Part shown: positions 29,124-37,344 of the stretch, in pieces
How the letters are laid out: the number at the start of each line of letters is the position of its first letter
Position numbering within the stretch: the stretch's first letter is position 1
Assembly: GCF_009498455.1 (NCBI RefSeq)
Contig: NZ_CP045644.1
Span: 2,793,001-2,857,000, forward strand
Length of the DNA: 64,000 nucleotides
DNA from: Variovorax paradoxus
GTDB taxonomy: Bacteria > Pseudomonadota > Gammaproteobacteria > Burkholderiales > Burkholderiaceae_C
Direction: 5' to 3'
The notes under the pieces: generated by a model
The model's database searches: none
Seen by the model: the letters and a program-made list of their open reading frames with translations, nothing else
What the model was told of the DNA's origin: nothing
Translations under genes and position numbers: made by a program

Positions 29124-29152
29124 TGACGTACCGACTGGTCAGTCGGTAGACT
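29124..29152 (+). promoter_or_regulatory. sigma-70 promoter with embedded TetR-type operator
   Basis: TTGACG (29124-29129), a 17-base spacer and TAGACT (29147-29152) form a near-consensus sigma-70 promoter. Filling the spacer is TACCGACTGGTCAGTCGGTA (29129-29148), two perfect 9-bp arms with a GT centre, a classic TetR-family operator. The regulator is probably the TetR gene at 30492. Binding would block polymerase at the oxygenase gene and perhaps the divergent membrane-protein gene. Confidence 0.8.
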
Positions 29153-29206
29153 GGTTCGATCGCGCGGCTCACCGGGCCGCATCGCATCGCACAGAAAGCC
29201 CTCCCG

Positions 29207-30361
29207 ATGAGCGAGAACTTCGCAGCCGAACTCCATCGCCGCGCCACCACGGCCCTGCAGGCCGGGCGCGCCGACGCGCAAGGGGAGGGCGAGCGCGTGC
29301 CGGTCGGCCAGTACACCGACGAGGCCATTGCGCGCGACGAGCGGCGATTGATGCAGCGGCATCCGCAGCCGGTGGCTTCCAGCGCATCGCTCGCGTCGCC
29401 GGGCGCGTGGCTGTCGCTCACGCACACCGGCGTGCCGCTGCTGCTGGTGCGCCAGGAGGGCGGGCAGGTGCAGGCCTTCCTGAACGTGTGCCGCCACCGC
29501 GGCGCGCGCGTGGTGCCCGAGGGCAGCGGCAGCGAGGCGCGTGCCTTTGTCTGCCCGTACCACGCATGGACCTACAAGCCCGACGGCACCTTGCGCGGCG
29601 TGCCCGAATCGTTCGGCTTTCCGTGCCTGAAGCAGGAGGCGTCGGGCCTGCGCCGGCTCGCCACAGTCGAGCGCGCGGGCGTGGTCTGGGTCGTGTGCGA
29701 TCCATCACTGGCGGACAGCGACGCCGGCGCGCACCTGGGTGCGCTCATGGACAACCTCGAATCGCTGGCCGGGCTGCGCACGCCCGTGGCCTACGCGCCG
29801 CGCACTTACGAGGTCGAGGCCAACTGGAAGCTGCTGGTCGACGGTTCCTTCGAGGCGTACCACTTCAAGGTAGCGCACCGCGAGACCATCGCCCACATGT
29901 TCATGCACAACCTCCAGGTGATCGATGAGTTCGACCTCAACCGGCGCCTGTACCTGCTCAAGGCGAAGTTCCAGGAACACCGCCCCGATGCCGCCGGTTT
30001 CGATCCGCGCCGCTATGGCAACCTGACCTACTTCTTCTTTCCCAACACGACCATCCTCGTGCAGCCCGACCACGCGCAGCTCAGCATGCTGGAGCCGCTG
30101 GGCGCCACGCGCACGCGGGTGCACGAGCTCACGTTGATTCCTGAAACGCCGGCGTCGGAGAAGGCGACGGCGCACTGGGACGCCAACGTCGCGCTGTACC
30201 GGCGCACGCTCGCCGAAGACTACGCGCTGGCCGAATCGATCCAGGCCGGGCTCGCATCGGGCGCGAACGACGCGCTGAGCTTCGGCACCTTCGAGTACGC
30301 CGCGCCACGCTTCCATGCGCAACTGGCGCAGCAGGTGGCGGCCATGCCCGCCGCACGCTGA
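29207..30361 (+). CDS. Rieske non-heme iron aromatic-ring hydroxylase, alpha subunit
   Basis: A 384-residue oxygenase. The Rieske [2Fe-2S] ligands are present as CRHRGA (CxH) and CPYHAWTY (CxxH). The catalytic domain carries NWKLLVDGSFEAYHFKVAH, where the two His of YHFKVAH fit the mononuclear-iron site. Such enzymes hydroxylate aromatic rings or demethylate N- or O-methyl compounds, using electrons from a separate reductase, which is not encoded nearby. The substrate is unknown. Expression is probably controlled by the TetR operator 59 bp upstream and the TetR gene 130 bp downstream. Confidence 0.9.
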   Translation: MSENFAAELHRRATTALQAGRADAQGEGERVPVGQYTDEAIARDERRLMQRHPQPVASSASLASPGAWLSLTHTGVPLLLVRQEGGQVQAFLNVCRHRGARVVPEGSGSEARAFVCPYHAWTYKPDGTLRGVPESFGFPCLKQEASGLRRLATVERAGVVWVVCDPSLADSDAGAHLGALMDNLESLAGLRTPVAYAPRTYEVEANWKLLVDGSFEAYHFKVAHRETIAHMFMHNLQVIDEFDLNRRLYLLKAKFQEHRPDAAGFDPRRYGNLTYFFFPNTTILVQPDHAQLSMLEPLGATRTRVHELTLIPETPASEKATAHWDANVALYRRTLAEDYALAESIQAGLASGANDALSFGTFEYAAPRFHAQLAQQVAAMPAAR

Positions 30362-30491
30362 CGCGGGGCGGTGTCGCGCGTGCAACAACCAGACCACAAG
30401 ACACAAGAAAGAATGGCGCGCATCGCGTCTGATCGCCGGTCGCGTTGTCGCGGCATGCGCTCTTCAGCGTGACGCTCTCCAGCACCGACCG

Positions 30492-31097
30492 ATGGCCACC
30501 CTTGCCCTTTCCCGCAAAGAAATAATCCTCGCGCGCGCGGAGCAGCACTTTGCCGACCACGGCTTCCAGGGCGCGTCGCTGTCGGCCATCGCGCGCGACT
30601 GCGAGGTCGGCAACCCGGGGCTGCTGCATCACTTTCCGAGCAAGGAAGTGCTGTACCGCGCCGTGCTCGAGAAGCAGGCCGAGGACCTGACGGCGCGCAT
30701 CTGCAAGCGCGTCGAAGCGGCCCCCGACCTGCCCGCGCGGCTGCAGGCGTTTGTCGCGCTGCAGGTCGAATGGATGCACGCGCGGCCCACGGGCTTCAAG
30801 CTCGTCACGCGCGAACTGCTCGACAACGCCGAGCGCATCCAGCATGCGCAGACGCGTCCGCTCGAAGGCTTCCTGCAGGCCAGCCTGGCGCTGGTGGCCG
30901 CGGCGCAGAAGGCCGGCCTCGTGCGCGACGATCTGTCGGCCGTGGTGGTGCTCACGCTCATCTTCGGCACGCTGAACTACGCAAAGATGGCGCGGCCCAC
31001 GTTCGCGAAGACCTTCGCCGAGCCCGCGCTGAAGAGCGACGCGGCCTGGATGAAGGCGATGGCGCGCGATGTGTTGCGCGTCATCTCGCCGCCCTGA
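30492..31097 (+). CDS. TetR/AcrR family transcriptional regulator
   Basis: A 201-residue repressor. The N-terminal helix-turn-helix region reads RKEIILARAEQHFADHGFQGASLSAIARDCEVGNPGLLHHFPSKEVLYRAVLEKQ, typical of TetR. The C-terminal helical domain ends with MARPTFAKTFAEPALKSDAAWMKAMARDVLRVI and would bind an unknown ligand. ATG 30492 begins the HTH directly; the open frame reaches 30315 but overlaps the oxygenase gene. It most likely represses the oxygenase promoter through the perfect palindrome at 29129-29148. It lies 46 bp before the nitronate monooxygenase gene. Confidence 0.92.
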   Translation: MATLALSRKEIILARAEQHFADHGFQGASLSAIARDCEVGNPGLLHHFPSKEVLYRAVLEKQAEDLTARICKRVEAAPDLPARLQAFVALQVEWMHARPTGFKLVTRELLDNAERIQHAQTRPLEGFLQASLALVAAAQKAGLVRDDLSAVVVLTLIFGTLNYAKMARPTFAKTFAEPALKSDAAWMKAMARDVLRVISPP

Positions 31098-31143
31098 TTT
31101 TTCTTTCCCTGTTTCCCAGCAACCCCGACCAAAGGACGTTCCC

Positions 31144-32121
31144 TTGAAAACCCGCATCACCGAACTCTTCGGCATCCGCCACCCGATCATCCAGGGCGGC
31201 ATGCACTACGTCGGCTTTGCCGAGCTGGCAGCGGCCGTCTCCAACGCCGGTGGCCTGGGCATCATCACGGGCCTCACGCAGAAGACGCCCGAGTTGCTGG
31301 CCCGCGAGATCGCGCGTTGCCACGAGATGACCGACAAGCCCTTCGGCGTGAACCTCACCTTCCTGCCGACCTTCGCCTCGCCGCCGTACCCCGAGTACAT
31401 CGCGGCCATCGTCGAAGGCGGCATCAAGGCCGTGGAAACCGCGGGCCGCAGCCCCGAGGCCTACATGCCTGCGCTGAAGGCCGCGGGCATCAAGGTGATC
31501 CACAAGTGCACGTCGGTGCGCCACGCGCTCAAGGCCGAGCGCATCGGTTGCGACGCGGTGAGCGTCGACGGCTTCGAGTGCGGCGGCCACCCCGGCGAAG
31601 ACGACGTGCCCAACATGATCCTGCTGCCGCGCGCGGCCGAAGAACTGAAGATCCCGTTCGTCGCCTCGGGCGGCATGGCCGACGGCCGCAGCCTCGTGGC
31701 CGCGCTCGCGCTGGGCGCCGAAGGCATGAACATGGGCACGCGCTTCATCGCAACCAAGGAAGCGCCGGTGCACGCCAACGTGAAGCAGGCCATCGTCAAC
31801 GCCTCGGAGCTCGACACGCGCCTGATCATGCGGTCGCTGCGCAACACCGAGCGCGTGATCAACAACGCGGGCGTGGAGCGCCTCATCGAAATCGAACGCA
31901 TCAAGGGCGACGCGCTGAAGATCGAAGACATCATGGACCAGGTCGCCGGCATCTACCCGAAGGTGATGACCGAGGGCCACATGGACGCCGGCGCCTGGAG
32001 CTGCGGCATGGTGGCCGGCCTGATCCACGACGTGCCCAGCTGCGCCGAGCTCATCGACCGCATCATGGCGCAGGCGGATGAACTCATCGCCAAGCGCCTG
32101 GCGGGCATGCTGCGCGGTTGA
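31144..32121 (+). CDS. nitronate monooxygenase family flavoprotein
   Basis: A 325-residue FMN TIM-barrel enzyme of the NMO/2-nitropropane dioxygenase family: LFGIRHPIIQGGMHYVGFAELAAAVSNAGGLGII at the N-terminus, ECGGHPGEDD carrying the expected catalytic His, and ASGGMADGRSLVAALALGAEGMNMGTRF near the FMN phosphate site. The start is unusual: TTG 31144, preceded by AAAGGA with good spacing; the first in-frame ATG (31201) would remove the beginning of the barrel. It oxidises nitronates or, in some relatives, acts as an enoyl-type reductase; the real substrate is unknown. Probably co-transcribed with the TetR gene. Confidence 0.9.
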   Translation: MKTRITELFGIRHPIIQGGMHYVGFAELAAAVSNAGGLGIITGLTQKTPELLAREIARCHEMTDKPFGVNLTFLPTFASPPYPEYIAAIVEGGIKAVETAGRSPEAYMPALKAAGIKVIHKCTSVRHALKAERIGCDAVSVDGFECGGHPGEDDVPNMILLPRAAEELKIPFVASGGMADGRSLVAALALGAEGMNMGTRFIATKEAPVHANVKQAIVNASELDTRLIMRSLRNTERVINNAGVERLIEIERIKGDALKIEDIMDQVAGIYPKVMTEGHMDAGAWSCGMVAGLIHDVPSCAELIDRIMAQADELIAKRLAGMLRG

Positions 32122-32125
32122 GCTT

Positions 32126-32647
32126 TCAGTAGGTCACTGTCACGGTGATCGTGCTGTTGTAGGCGCCCGGCGCCACGTACTGAGCGGCCGGAATGCGGCC
32201 GTAGACGGTGTGGGGGCGCAGCGTGGTGACGCCACCGAGGGTCGCCAGCGCGCTGTAGCTGTCGCTGATGCTGTTGAGGCCCCAGACGGTGCTGCGCGCG
32301 TTGGTGGTGTAGAGGTTGTAGCCCAGCGGTGTGGCACCGACCGGGCCCACCATCTGCCGGCTGGTGATGTTGCCGGCCGAGCCCGCGTCCAGGCTGATCG
32401 TGAACGACAGCGTCACCAGGATGCCCAGGCCCGTGACCGTGCCGGCGACGGTCACGGTCGAGGTGTTGTCCTTGGGCGTCGCGACGGCCGGGTCGTAGTT
32501 GCCGAAGGCCAGCGCTGTCGCACTGACGGTGGCGCTGCAGCTGAACACGCCCACGCCCGAGCACGCGGCCAGCGACGCGCCCGGGGCCAGCAGGCCCGCC
32601 AGCGCCAGTGCAACGGTCAGCGCGGGGACGACGACACGGGTTCGCAT
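32126..32647 (-). CDS. spore coat U-domain fimbrial subunit (distal gene)
   Basis: A 173-residue secreted protein with a signal peptide (VVPALTVALALAGLLAPGASLAA) and one SCPU domain: CSATVSATALAFGNYDPAVATPKDNTSTVTVAG at the start and TVYGRIPAAQYVAPGAYNSTITVTVTY at the end. The Tyr-ended final strand is typical of chaperone-usher donor-strand subunits. It overlaps the end of the usher gene by 31 bp. In Csu systems the gene after the usher usually encodes the tip adhesin CsuE with two domains, but this protein has a single domain. Confidence 0.87.
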   Translation of the reverse strand: MRTRVVVPALTVALALAGLLAPGASLAACSGVGVFSCSATVSATALAFGNYDPAVATPKDNTSTVTVAGTVTGLGILVTLSFTISLDAGSAGNITSRQMVGPVGATPLGYNLYTTNARSTVWGLNSISDSYSALATLGGVTTLRPHTVYGRIPAAQYVAPGAYNSTITVTVTY

Positions 32648-35004
32648 CGGTAAGGTCCCATTGAAGGCAGGGCGCCGGCAGCGCGGTCGGGCGCACCGAG
32701 CGTGAAGCGGCAATGCCCGCTCTTCCACCGCGCCTCGAAGCGCTCGTGCGGTTGCGGATCGTCCACCGACACCAGCCCGTTGAAGCCCGACAGCAACGAC
32801 GTGCCGCGCGCCGGCCGCATCACATCGATGCCCGGCGGCAGCGGGTTGCCGTCGGGCAGCAGCACCGTCACGTTCGCCACCACGTCGCGTGCGATGTCGA
32901 AGCTCGCCTGCGCCACGCCCTTGTGGCGCGGCACCACGCGCAGTGCGTCGCTGCGCACCTGTGCCTGGATCGGCAGGTCGGCGTTGTCGATGCTGATGTG
33001 GTTGGGCTCGTAGGCGCGCAGGCCCGAGACGACGGCGCGGCCTTCGCTGTCGGTGGTGGTCCAGGGCTGGTTCTCGCGGTAGACCTGCACGTTCGCGGCG
33101 CCGGGCACGGTCACGAGCGCAAAAGCGTCGTCCGATTGGCGCGTGGCAAAGGCCAACCCGCCCGCGAAGCCGACGGCACCGCTGGCGCGCACGCGTGCCG
33201 CGGTCTGGCCCTGGGCGCGCGCGGCCTCGGCCGTCAGCATGCCGTAGCGACCGCGCCAATCGACACTGGCTTCGCTGCGCGCGTTCTCGCCGTCGGCCGC
33301 GCGCAGCCGGTAGCCCCAGCCCGTGTCCCCGGGCGGCTGCTGCACCCACTCGGCCACGGACGAATGGCCGCCCGGCTTCTGCTGCTGGACCGAGAGCGTG
33401 GCGTGCTGGCGCTCGCCGGGCGTGAAGGTGAGGCTCACGCTCACCGAGGTGACGGAAGGCTTGCCGTCCTGGCGCGTGTGGGCCACCGAGGTGCCGAGCC
33501 ATGCATTGCCGCCGATGCCGATCGACCAGCTGGCCGTGGTCACGCCGATGTGCTCGCCGGTGTTGTAGCGCAGCCGCGTGTGGCTCGCGCCCAGCGTGCC
33601 GTAGCGGCCCAGCGAGCGGCCCGCGAACAGCTGGGTCTGTGCGTTGGTGTGCACCGGGCTGTTCTGCCAGGCGATCTGCGTGAAGCCGCGGCTCGCCACC
33701 TGCCGGCTGGCCGAGAAATTCCACTCGTCGCTGGTGCGCGCGTAGGCGGCGCGCCAGAGGCTGCCGCTGCCGCCGTCGCGGTTGCGGCTCGCGGCGCCGT
33801 GCATGGACAACTCGCCCAGCGTGCCCCAGACCCAGGTCACGCCGCCGCCCGCGGTCTGGCTGCGCGCGCTGGCTTCGCCGCGCGCCTCGACGGTCACGCT
33901 GTCGTTCACACCATGGCGCCATGTACCGGCGACGAACGGCGGGCCGTAGTCGAAGCTGCGCTCGCCGTAGCGCAGGCGCGTCCAGCCGGCTTCGAGCGAG
34001 TAGTCGGAGAGCCCCGCGCGCAGCAGGTTCGAACTCACGTAATAGGGCGTGGTCACCATGCGCTGCACGCCGAGCGCGTCGGTGACGGCGAAGCGCATCT
34101 CGCCCGCGCCTGTGAGCACGGGCACGTCGCTGATCGCGAACGGGCCGGCGTCGACGCGGCGCTGGTAGCGCAGCGTGTCGTTCACGTACACCTCCACCGC
34201 CGACGGCACGGCCGCGCCGCCGCGCAGGGTCGGCATCGGGTAGCTGATGTAGCCGGGCTGCAAGCCGAAGCGGGTGCCGAACTGCACGCCGCCGAAGCGA
34301 AAGGGCGTGGACCACGCAGCCGCCTGGGTGACCGCGTCGCCCACGGTGAGGCGCGTGAGCCGGGCCGGGTCGTCGCGGCGGAAGTAGCTGTCCAGCCGCT
34401 TGGTGCCGCGCCCGCCGAACGCCGACTGCCCTGCGACGAAGCTCGTGCCCGCCAGCCCCCATTCGCCCGAGGCCGCCGCATCGAAGTAACCCGAGGCACG
34501 CGTGCCTTCGCGGTCGTGCTGCAAGGCCAGGTCGTAGTTGAGGAAGGCGCCGAAGGCCGAGGGCGACAGCGGCGGGCGGTCGCCCGCATGCGCGTGCACC
34601 GTGCCCAGCGTGAACGCCTCGGCGGGCACGCTCAGGTCCACGCTTTGCGCGCCTTCGTCGAGCTGCAGCTGCGCGCCCGGCAGCGTGCGCAGGTCGTAGT
34701 AGTCGGTGCCCTCGCGGCGCAGCGCCGCGGTGGGAGGCCGCACCAGGCGCCAGGCTGCGAAGTCGGCCTCGGCCGCCAGCAGCTGGGTGCCGCGCCGCAG
34801 CAGCGGGCGCGGCGCCGGCTGGCTCAGTCCGTTGATGCGCACGTCGAGGATCGCCGGCTGCACCTCGCCCGCCGCGTCGATGGAGGCGGTCTGCGCGCAG
34901 GCCACGCGCAGGCCCAGCCAGCCGCAACAGGCCCACAGGTTAGCGTGGCGTGGCAGGCGCACGGGGCACGCGCACGGTAGCGCCGGACGAGGCCTCGGGT
35001 GCAT
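32617..35004 (-). CDS. fimbrial outer-membrane usher (CsuD-like)
   Basis: A 795-residue usher. After the signal region (NLWACCGWLGLRVACAQ) come the N-terminal domain (ILDVRINGLSQPAPRPLLRRGTQLLA), a long beta-barrel region (LNYDLALQHDREGTRASGYFDAAASGEWGLAGTSFV... through many YxxxR strands), a plug (YISYPMPTLRGGAAVPSAVEVYVNDTLRYQRRVDAGPF) and C-terminal domains (VVPRHKGVAQASFDI, FNGLVSVDDPQPHERFEARWKSGHCRFTL). It secretes and assembles subunits across the outer membrane. The start is uncertain: ATG 35004 overlaps the chaperone gene by 65 bp; GTG 34962 gives a shorter signal peptide. Confidence 0.93.
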   Translation of the reverse strand: MHPRPRPALPCACPVRLPRHANLWACCGWLGLRVACAQTASIDAAGEVQPAILDVRINGLSQPAPRPLLRRGTQLLAAEADFAAWRLVRPPTAALRREGTDYYDLRTLPGAQLQLDEGAQSVDLSVPAEAFTLGTVHAHAGDRPPLSPSAFGAFLNYDLALQHDREGTRASGYFDAAASGEWGLAGTSFVAGQSAFGGRGTKRLDSYFRRDDPARLTRLTVGDAVTQAAAWSTPFRFGGVQFGTRFGLQPGYISYPMPTLRGGAAVPSAVEVYVNDTLRYQRRVDAGPFAISDVPVLTGAGEMRFAVTDALGVQRMVTTPYYVSSNLLRAGLSDYSLEAGWTRLRYGERSFDYGPPFVAGTWRHGVNDSVTVEARGEASARSQTAGGGVTWVWGTLGELSMHGAASRNRDGGSGSLWRAAYARTSDEWNFSASRQVASRGFTQIAWQNSPVHTNAQTQLFAGRSLGRYGTLGASHTRLRYNTGEHIGVTTASWSIGIGGNAWLGTSVAHTRQDGKPSVTSVSVSLTFTPGERQHATLSVQQQKPGGHSSVAEWVQQPPGDTGWGYRLRAADGENARSEASVDWRGRYGMLTAEAARAQGQTAARVRASGAVGFAGGLAFATRQSDDAFALVTVPGAANVQVYRENQPWTTTDSEGRAVVSGLRAYEPNHISIDNADLPIQAQVRSDALRVVPRHKGVAQASFDIARDVVANVTVLLPDGNPLPPGIDVMRPARGTSLLSGFNGLVSVDDPQPHERFEARWKSGHCRFTLGAPDRAAGALPSMGPYRCEPVSSSPR

Positions 35005-35692
35005 CGGTGGCGGCCTCGATCTGCAGGCGGGTGTCGGGCGGCAGGGCGGGCAACTCGATGTCGATGCCGGCCGACTGCCCGGCCAGCGCGTACTGCGACA
35101 GGCTCTTGCGCAGCAGCTCGGTGCCGTCCTCGCGGCGCACCACGAGCTGCGTGACCTGGATGTGCTCGCTGCCCTGGTTGTCGAACATCAGCTTGTAGCG
35201 TCCGCCGCGGTCGGCCTGCAGCGACCATTGCAGTGCGCGGCGCGGCTGCAGCGGCGGCACGAACACGGGCACGCCGATGCGCACCAGCGTCTGCACCTTC
35301 GCGCCCTCGCCGTCCGCCGGCAAGGCCTGGTCGCGCGGCAGCTGGCGCAGGAAGATGCGGTAGCTGCGCTCTGCGGCCTCGGCCGGCACCTGCAATCCGA
35401 GGCGCACGATCTGCCGCCCGCCCGGCGGCAGCCGGAAGATGCTCGGGTTGACCAGCACGTCGCGCGTGGGTTCATAGACATCGCGCCCGTCCTGCTGCGA
35501 CCACGCCACCACCTCGGCCTGCACCGCGACTTCGGTGTCTTCGGCGTTGCCCATCGTGAGCGAGGCGACCGGGCGCTGCGGTGTGAGCACGATGCGCAGC
35601 GGCGCCACGCTGAGGCTGGTGGCGGCAGCGGGAAGGGGCGCCATCAGCAGGCCGGCCCACAGGGCGAGCCCCAGCAGGAATGCGCGGCGCAT
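34940..35692 (-). CDS. periplasmic pilus chaperone (CsuC-like)
   Basis: A 250-residue PapD-type chaperone with a signal peptide (AFLLGLALWAGLLMAPLPAAATS). Domain 1 has LRIVLTPQRPVASLTMGNAEDTEVAVQAEVVAW and VNPSIFRLPPGGRQIVRLGLQ, then SYRIFLRQLP with the conserved Arg/Tyr pattern. It escorts SCPU subunits to the usher. ATG 35692 is chosen; a TTG at 35713 would add seven residues. It lies 26 bp after the first SCPU gene and overlaps the usher gene, so the four genes form one operon. Confidence 0.92.
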   Translation of the reverse strand: MRRAFLLGLALWAGLLMAPLPAAATSLSVAPLRIVLTPQRPVASLTMGNAEDTEVAVQAEVVAWSQQDGRDVYEPTRDVLVNPSIFRLPPGGRQIVRLGLQVPAEAAERSYRIFLRQLPRDQALPADGEGAKVQTLVRIGVPVFVPPLQPRRALQWSLQADRGGRYKLMFDNQGSEHIQVTQLVVRREDGTELLRKSLSQYALAGQSAGIDIELPALPPDTRLQIEAATDAPEASSGATVRVPRAPATPR

Positions 35693-35718
35693 GCCGGTCA
35701 GGCGTGCAGTCAATCCGG

Positions 35719-36240
35719 TCAGTAGGTCAGCGAGACCGTGATCGTGTCCGTGTAGTCGGTGGCCGGCGCCGCGGCGTACTGCCCTGTGGGAATCTGGCCG
35801 TAGATCGTCTGCGTCTGGGGCAATCCGCTGCCGGTGTAGCCGGTGCCGGCGATGCTGTCGTCCCAGTTGGTCAGGTGGCCGCTGTCCTTGAACAGGCCAT
35901 AGCCCAGCGTGTTGTTGCCGGCGGCCGACGAGCCGCTGGTCATCAGGCGGTTCGCCACCGTCCCGCCGCCCGCGCTCAGGCCGATCGAGTAGGGCGTGCC
36001 GAAGGTGCAGGTGACGTTGAGGCTGGTGGTGCCGTTCAGCGAGGCGGCCGACGGGTCGTAGCTGCCGAACGCCAGCGTGGCCGGCGTCGTCATGAGGCAG
36101 GCCTTGAGCACGGTGGCCGTGACCTGGAAGGTCGTGGTCGTGGTGACCGCCAGCGCGGACGGTGCCAGTGTCAGCAAGGCGCCGACGGGCAGCACGGTAC
36201 GGGCCAGGGTGCGAAGGAGGGAGCGAGGCAGGTGGCGCAT
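35719..36240 (-). CDS. spore coat U-domain fimbrial subunit (proximal gene)
   Basis: A 173-residue secreted subunit: signal peptide (LARTVLPVGALLTLAPSALA), then a SCPU domain (FQVTATVLKACLMTTPATLAFGSYDPSAASLNGTTSLNVTCTFGTPYSIGLSAG...) and a final strand TDTITVSLTY. AAAGG precedes ATG 36240. As the first gene of the operon it is the likely major shaft subunit, the CsuA/B equivalent. Such fimbriae act in surface attachment and biofilm. The operon is divergent from an EAL phosphodiesterase gene. Confidence 0.9.
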   Translation of the reverse strand: MRHLPRSLLRTLARTVLPVGALLTLAPSALAVTTTTTFQVTATVLKACLMTTPATLAFGSYDPSAASLNGTTSLNVTCTFGTPYSIGLSAGGGTVANRLMTSGSSAAGNNTLGYGLFKDSGHLTNWDDSIAGTGYTGSGLPQTQTIYGQIPTGQYAAAPATDYTDTITVSLTY

Positions 36241-36578
36241 CGGACGGGACCTTTCATCGGTGGACTGGAAACCCAGGAACGACAACGAAAATCCACCCAC
36301 CGGTTTCGGTAGCGGGCGGTACCTTTCTACCCAATCTCTCCCCGGCGGGACAGGGGACATGCACCACCGTCCCAAGGCGGCTACAGATTTTTCTGATACC
36401 GGGAAAACCCATGAGTCATTTCGGTCTACAACCCGCTCGGGGTGCAGGCGCATGCCGGCATGCGACGCGTCTGTTGTCTGCCGATGGTTGCACCTGCTGT
36501 GTATAGAACCGTTTACATTTACGCCCTGGGCGGCGCCACCCGACGCCATTGCAATCTTGCCTGCGAGGTCCACCAACC
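36241..36578. other. divergent control region between fimbriae and EAL genes
   Basis: A 338-bp region between the leftward fimbrial operon and the rightward phosphodiesterase gene. It contains a 16-bp perfect palindrome (listed next) and AT-rich patches near 36380-36400 and 36495-36525. No clear sigma-70 promoter or convincing small gene was seen. Confidence 0.5.
36449..36464. promoter_or_regulatory. perfect palindrome, possible operator
   Basis: CGCATGCCGGCATGCG reads identically on both strands. It lies in the shared fimbriae/EAL control region, 115 bp before the EAL start codon. Confidence 0.4.
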
Positions 36579-37325
36579 GTGATCACCGAAATTCATGCGG
36601 ATGCCGCGCCTGCGGGCCTCGCCTCGGGGTTCACCATGGCGTTCCAGCCCATCGTCGACCTGGGCCGGCACGAGATCTATGCCCATGAGGCGCTGGTGCG
36701 CGGCCTGTCGGGCGAAGGCGCCGCCGAGGTGCTGGGGCGCGTCGATCCGGTCGACCGCTTCGCCTTCCACGAAGCCTGCCGCGTCAAGGCCATCGAGATC
36801 GCCTCGGGCCTGGGCATGAAATCCCGCCTCAGCCTCAACGTCATGCCCAACGACGTCGCGGGACAGGCCGAGTGCTTCCGCACCGCCATGGCCGCGGCCA
36901 GGCGCTGCAGGTTTCCGGTGCGCCAGCTGATGTTCGAGGTCACCGAAGGCGAGCGCGTGCGCGACCTGCACGGCCTGGCCGACACCTTCCGGGTCTTCAA
37001 GCGCCACGGATTCACCTCGGCCATCGACGACTTCGGCGCGGCCTACGCAGGCTTCGAACTGCTGGCCGCGTTCCAGCCCGACGTGGTGAAGCTCGACATG
37101 AGCCTGATCCGCGGCATCCATGCGGACCCGGTGCGGCTGACCATCGTGCGGGGCTTTGTCGCCACCTGCGACGAGCTGCAGATCCGCGTGATCGCCGAAG
37201 GCGTGGAGGCGGCCGAAGAGGTGCGCGCGCTGCGCGAGCTCGGCGTGGAGCTGTTCCAGGGCTACCTGTTCGCGCGGCCGGCCATCGCCACGCTGCCGGC
37301 GGTGGCGTGGGACGCCGCCGCCTGA
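36579..37325 (+). CDS. EAL-domain cyclic-di-GMP phosphodiesterase
   Basis: A 248-residue protein that is essentially one EAL domain. Catalytic motifs look intact: EAL as HEALVRG (Glu37), N in LNVMPND, E in EVTEGE, DD in IDDFGAAYAG, K in VKLDMSLIR, E in EGVEA and Q in FQGYLFARP. It should hydrolyse c-di-GMP to pGpG in the cytoplasm. GTG 36579 follows GAGG; the open frame starts at 36549. It is divergent from the fimbrial operon and convergent with the ATPase/cyclase operon, which suggests local control of adhesion. Confidence 0.9.
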   Translation: MITEIHADAAPAGLASGFTMAFQPIVDLGRHEIYAHEALVRGLSGEGAAEVLGRVDPVDRFAFHEACRVKAIEIASGLGMKSRLSLNVMPNDVAGQAECFRTAMAAARRCRFPVRQLMFEVTEGERVRDLHGLADTFRVFKRHGFTSAIDDFGAAYAGFELLAAFQPDVVKLDMSLIRGIHADPVRLTIVRGFVATCDELQIRVIAEGVEAAEEVRALRELGVELFQGYLFARPAIATLPAVAWDAAA

Positions 37326-37344
37326 GCTGAGCCTGCTCCCCGCG

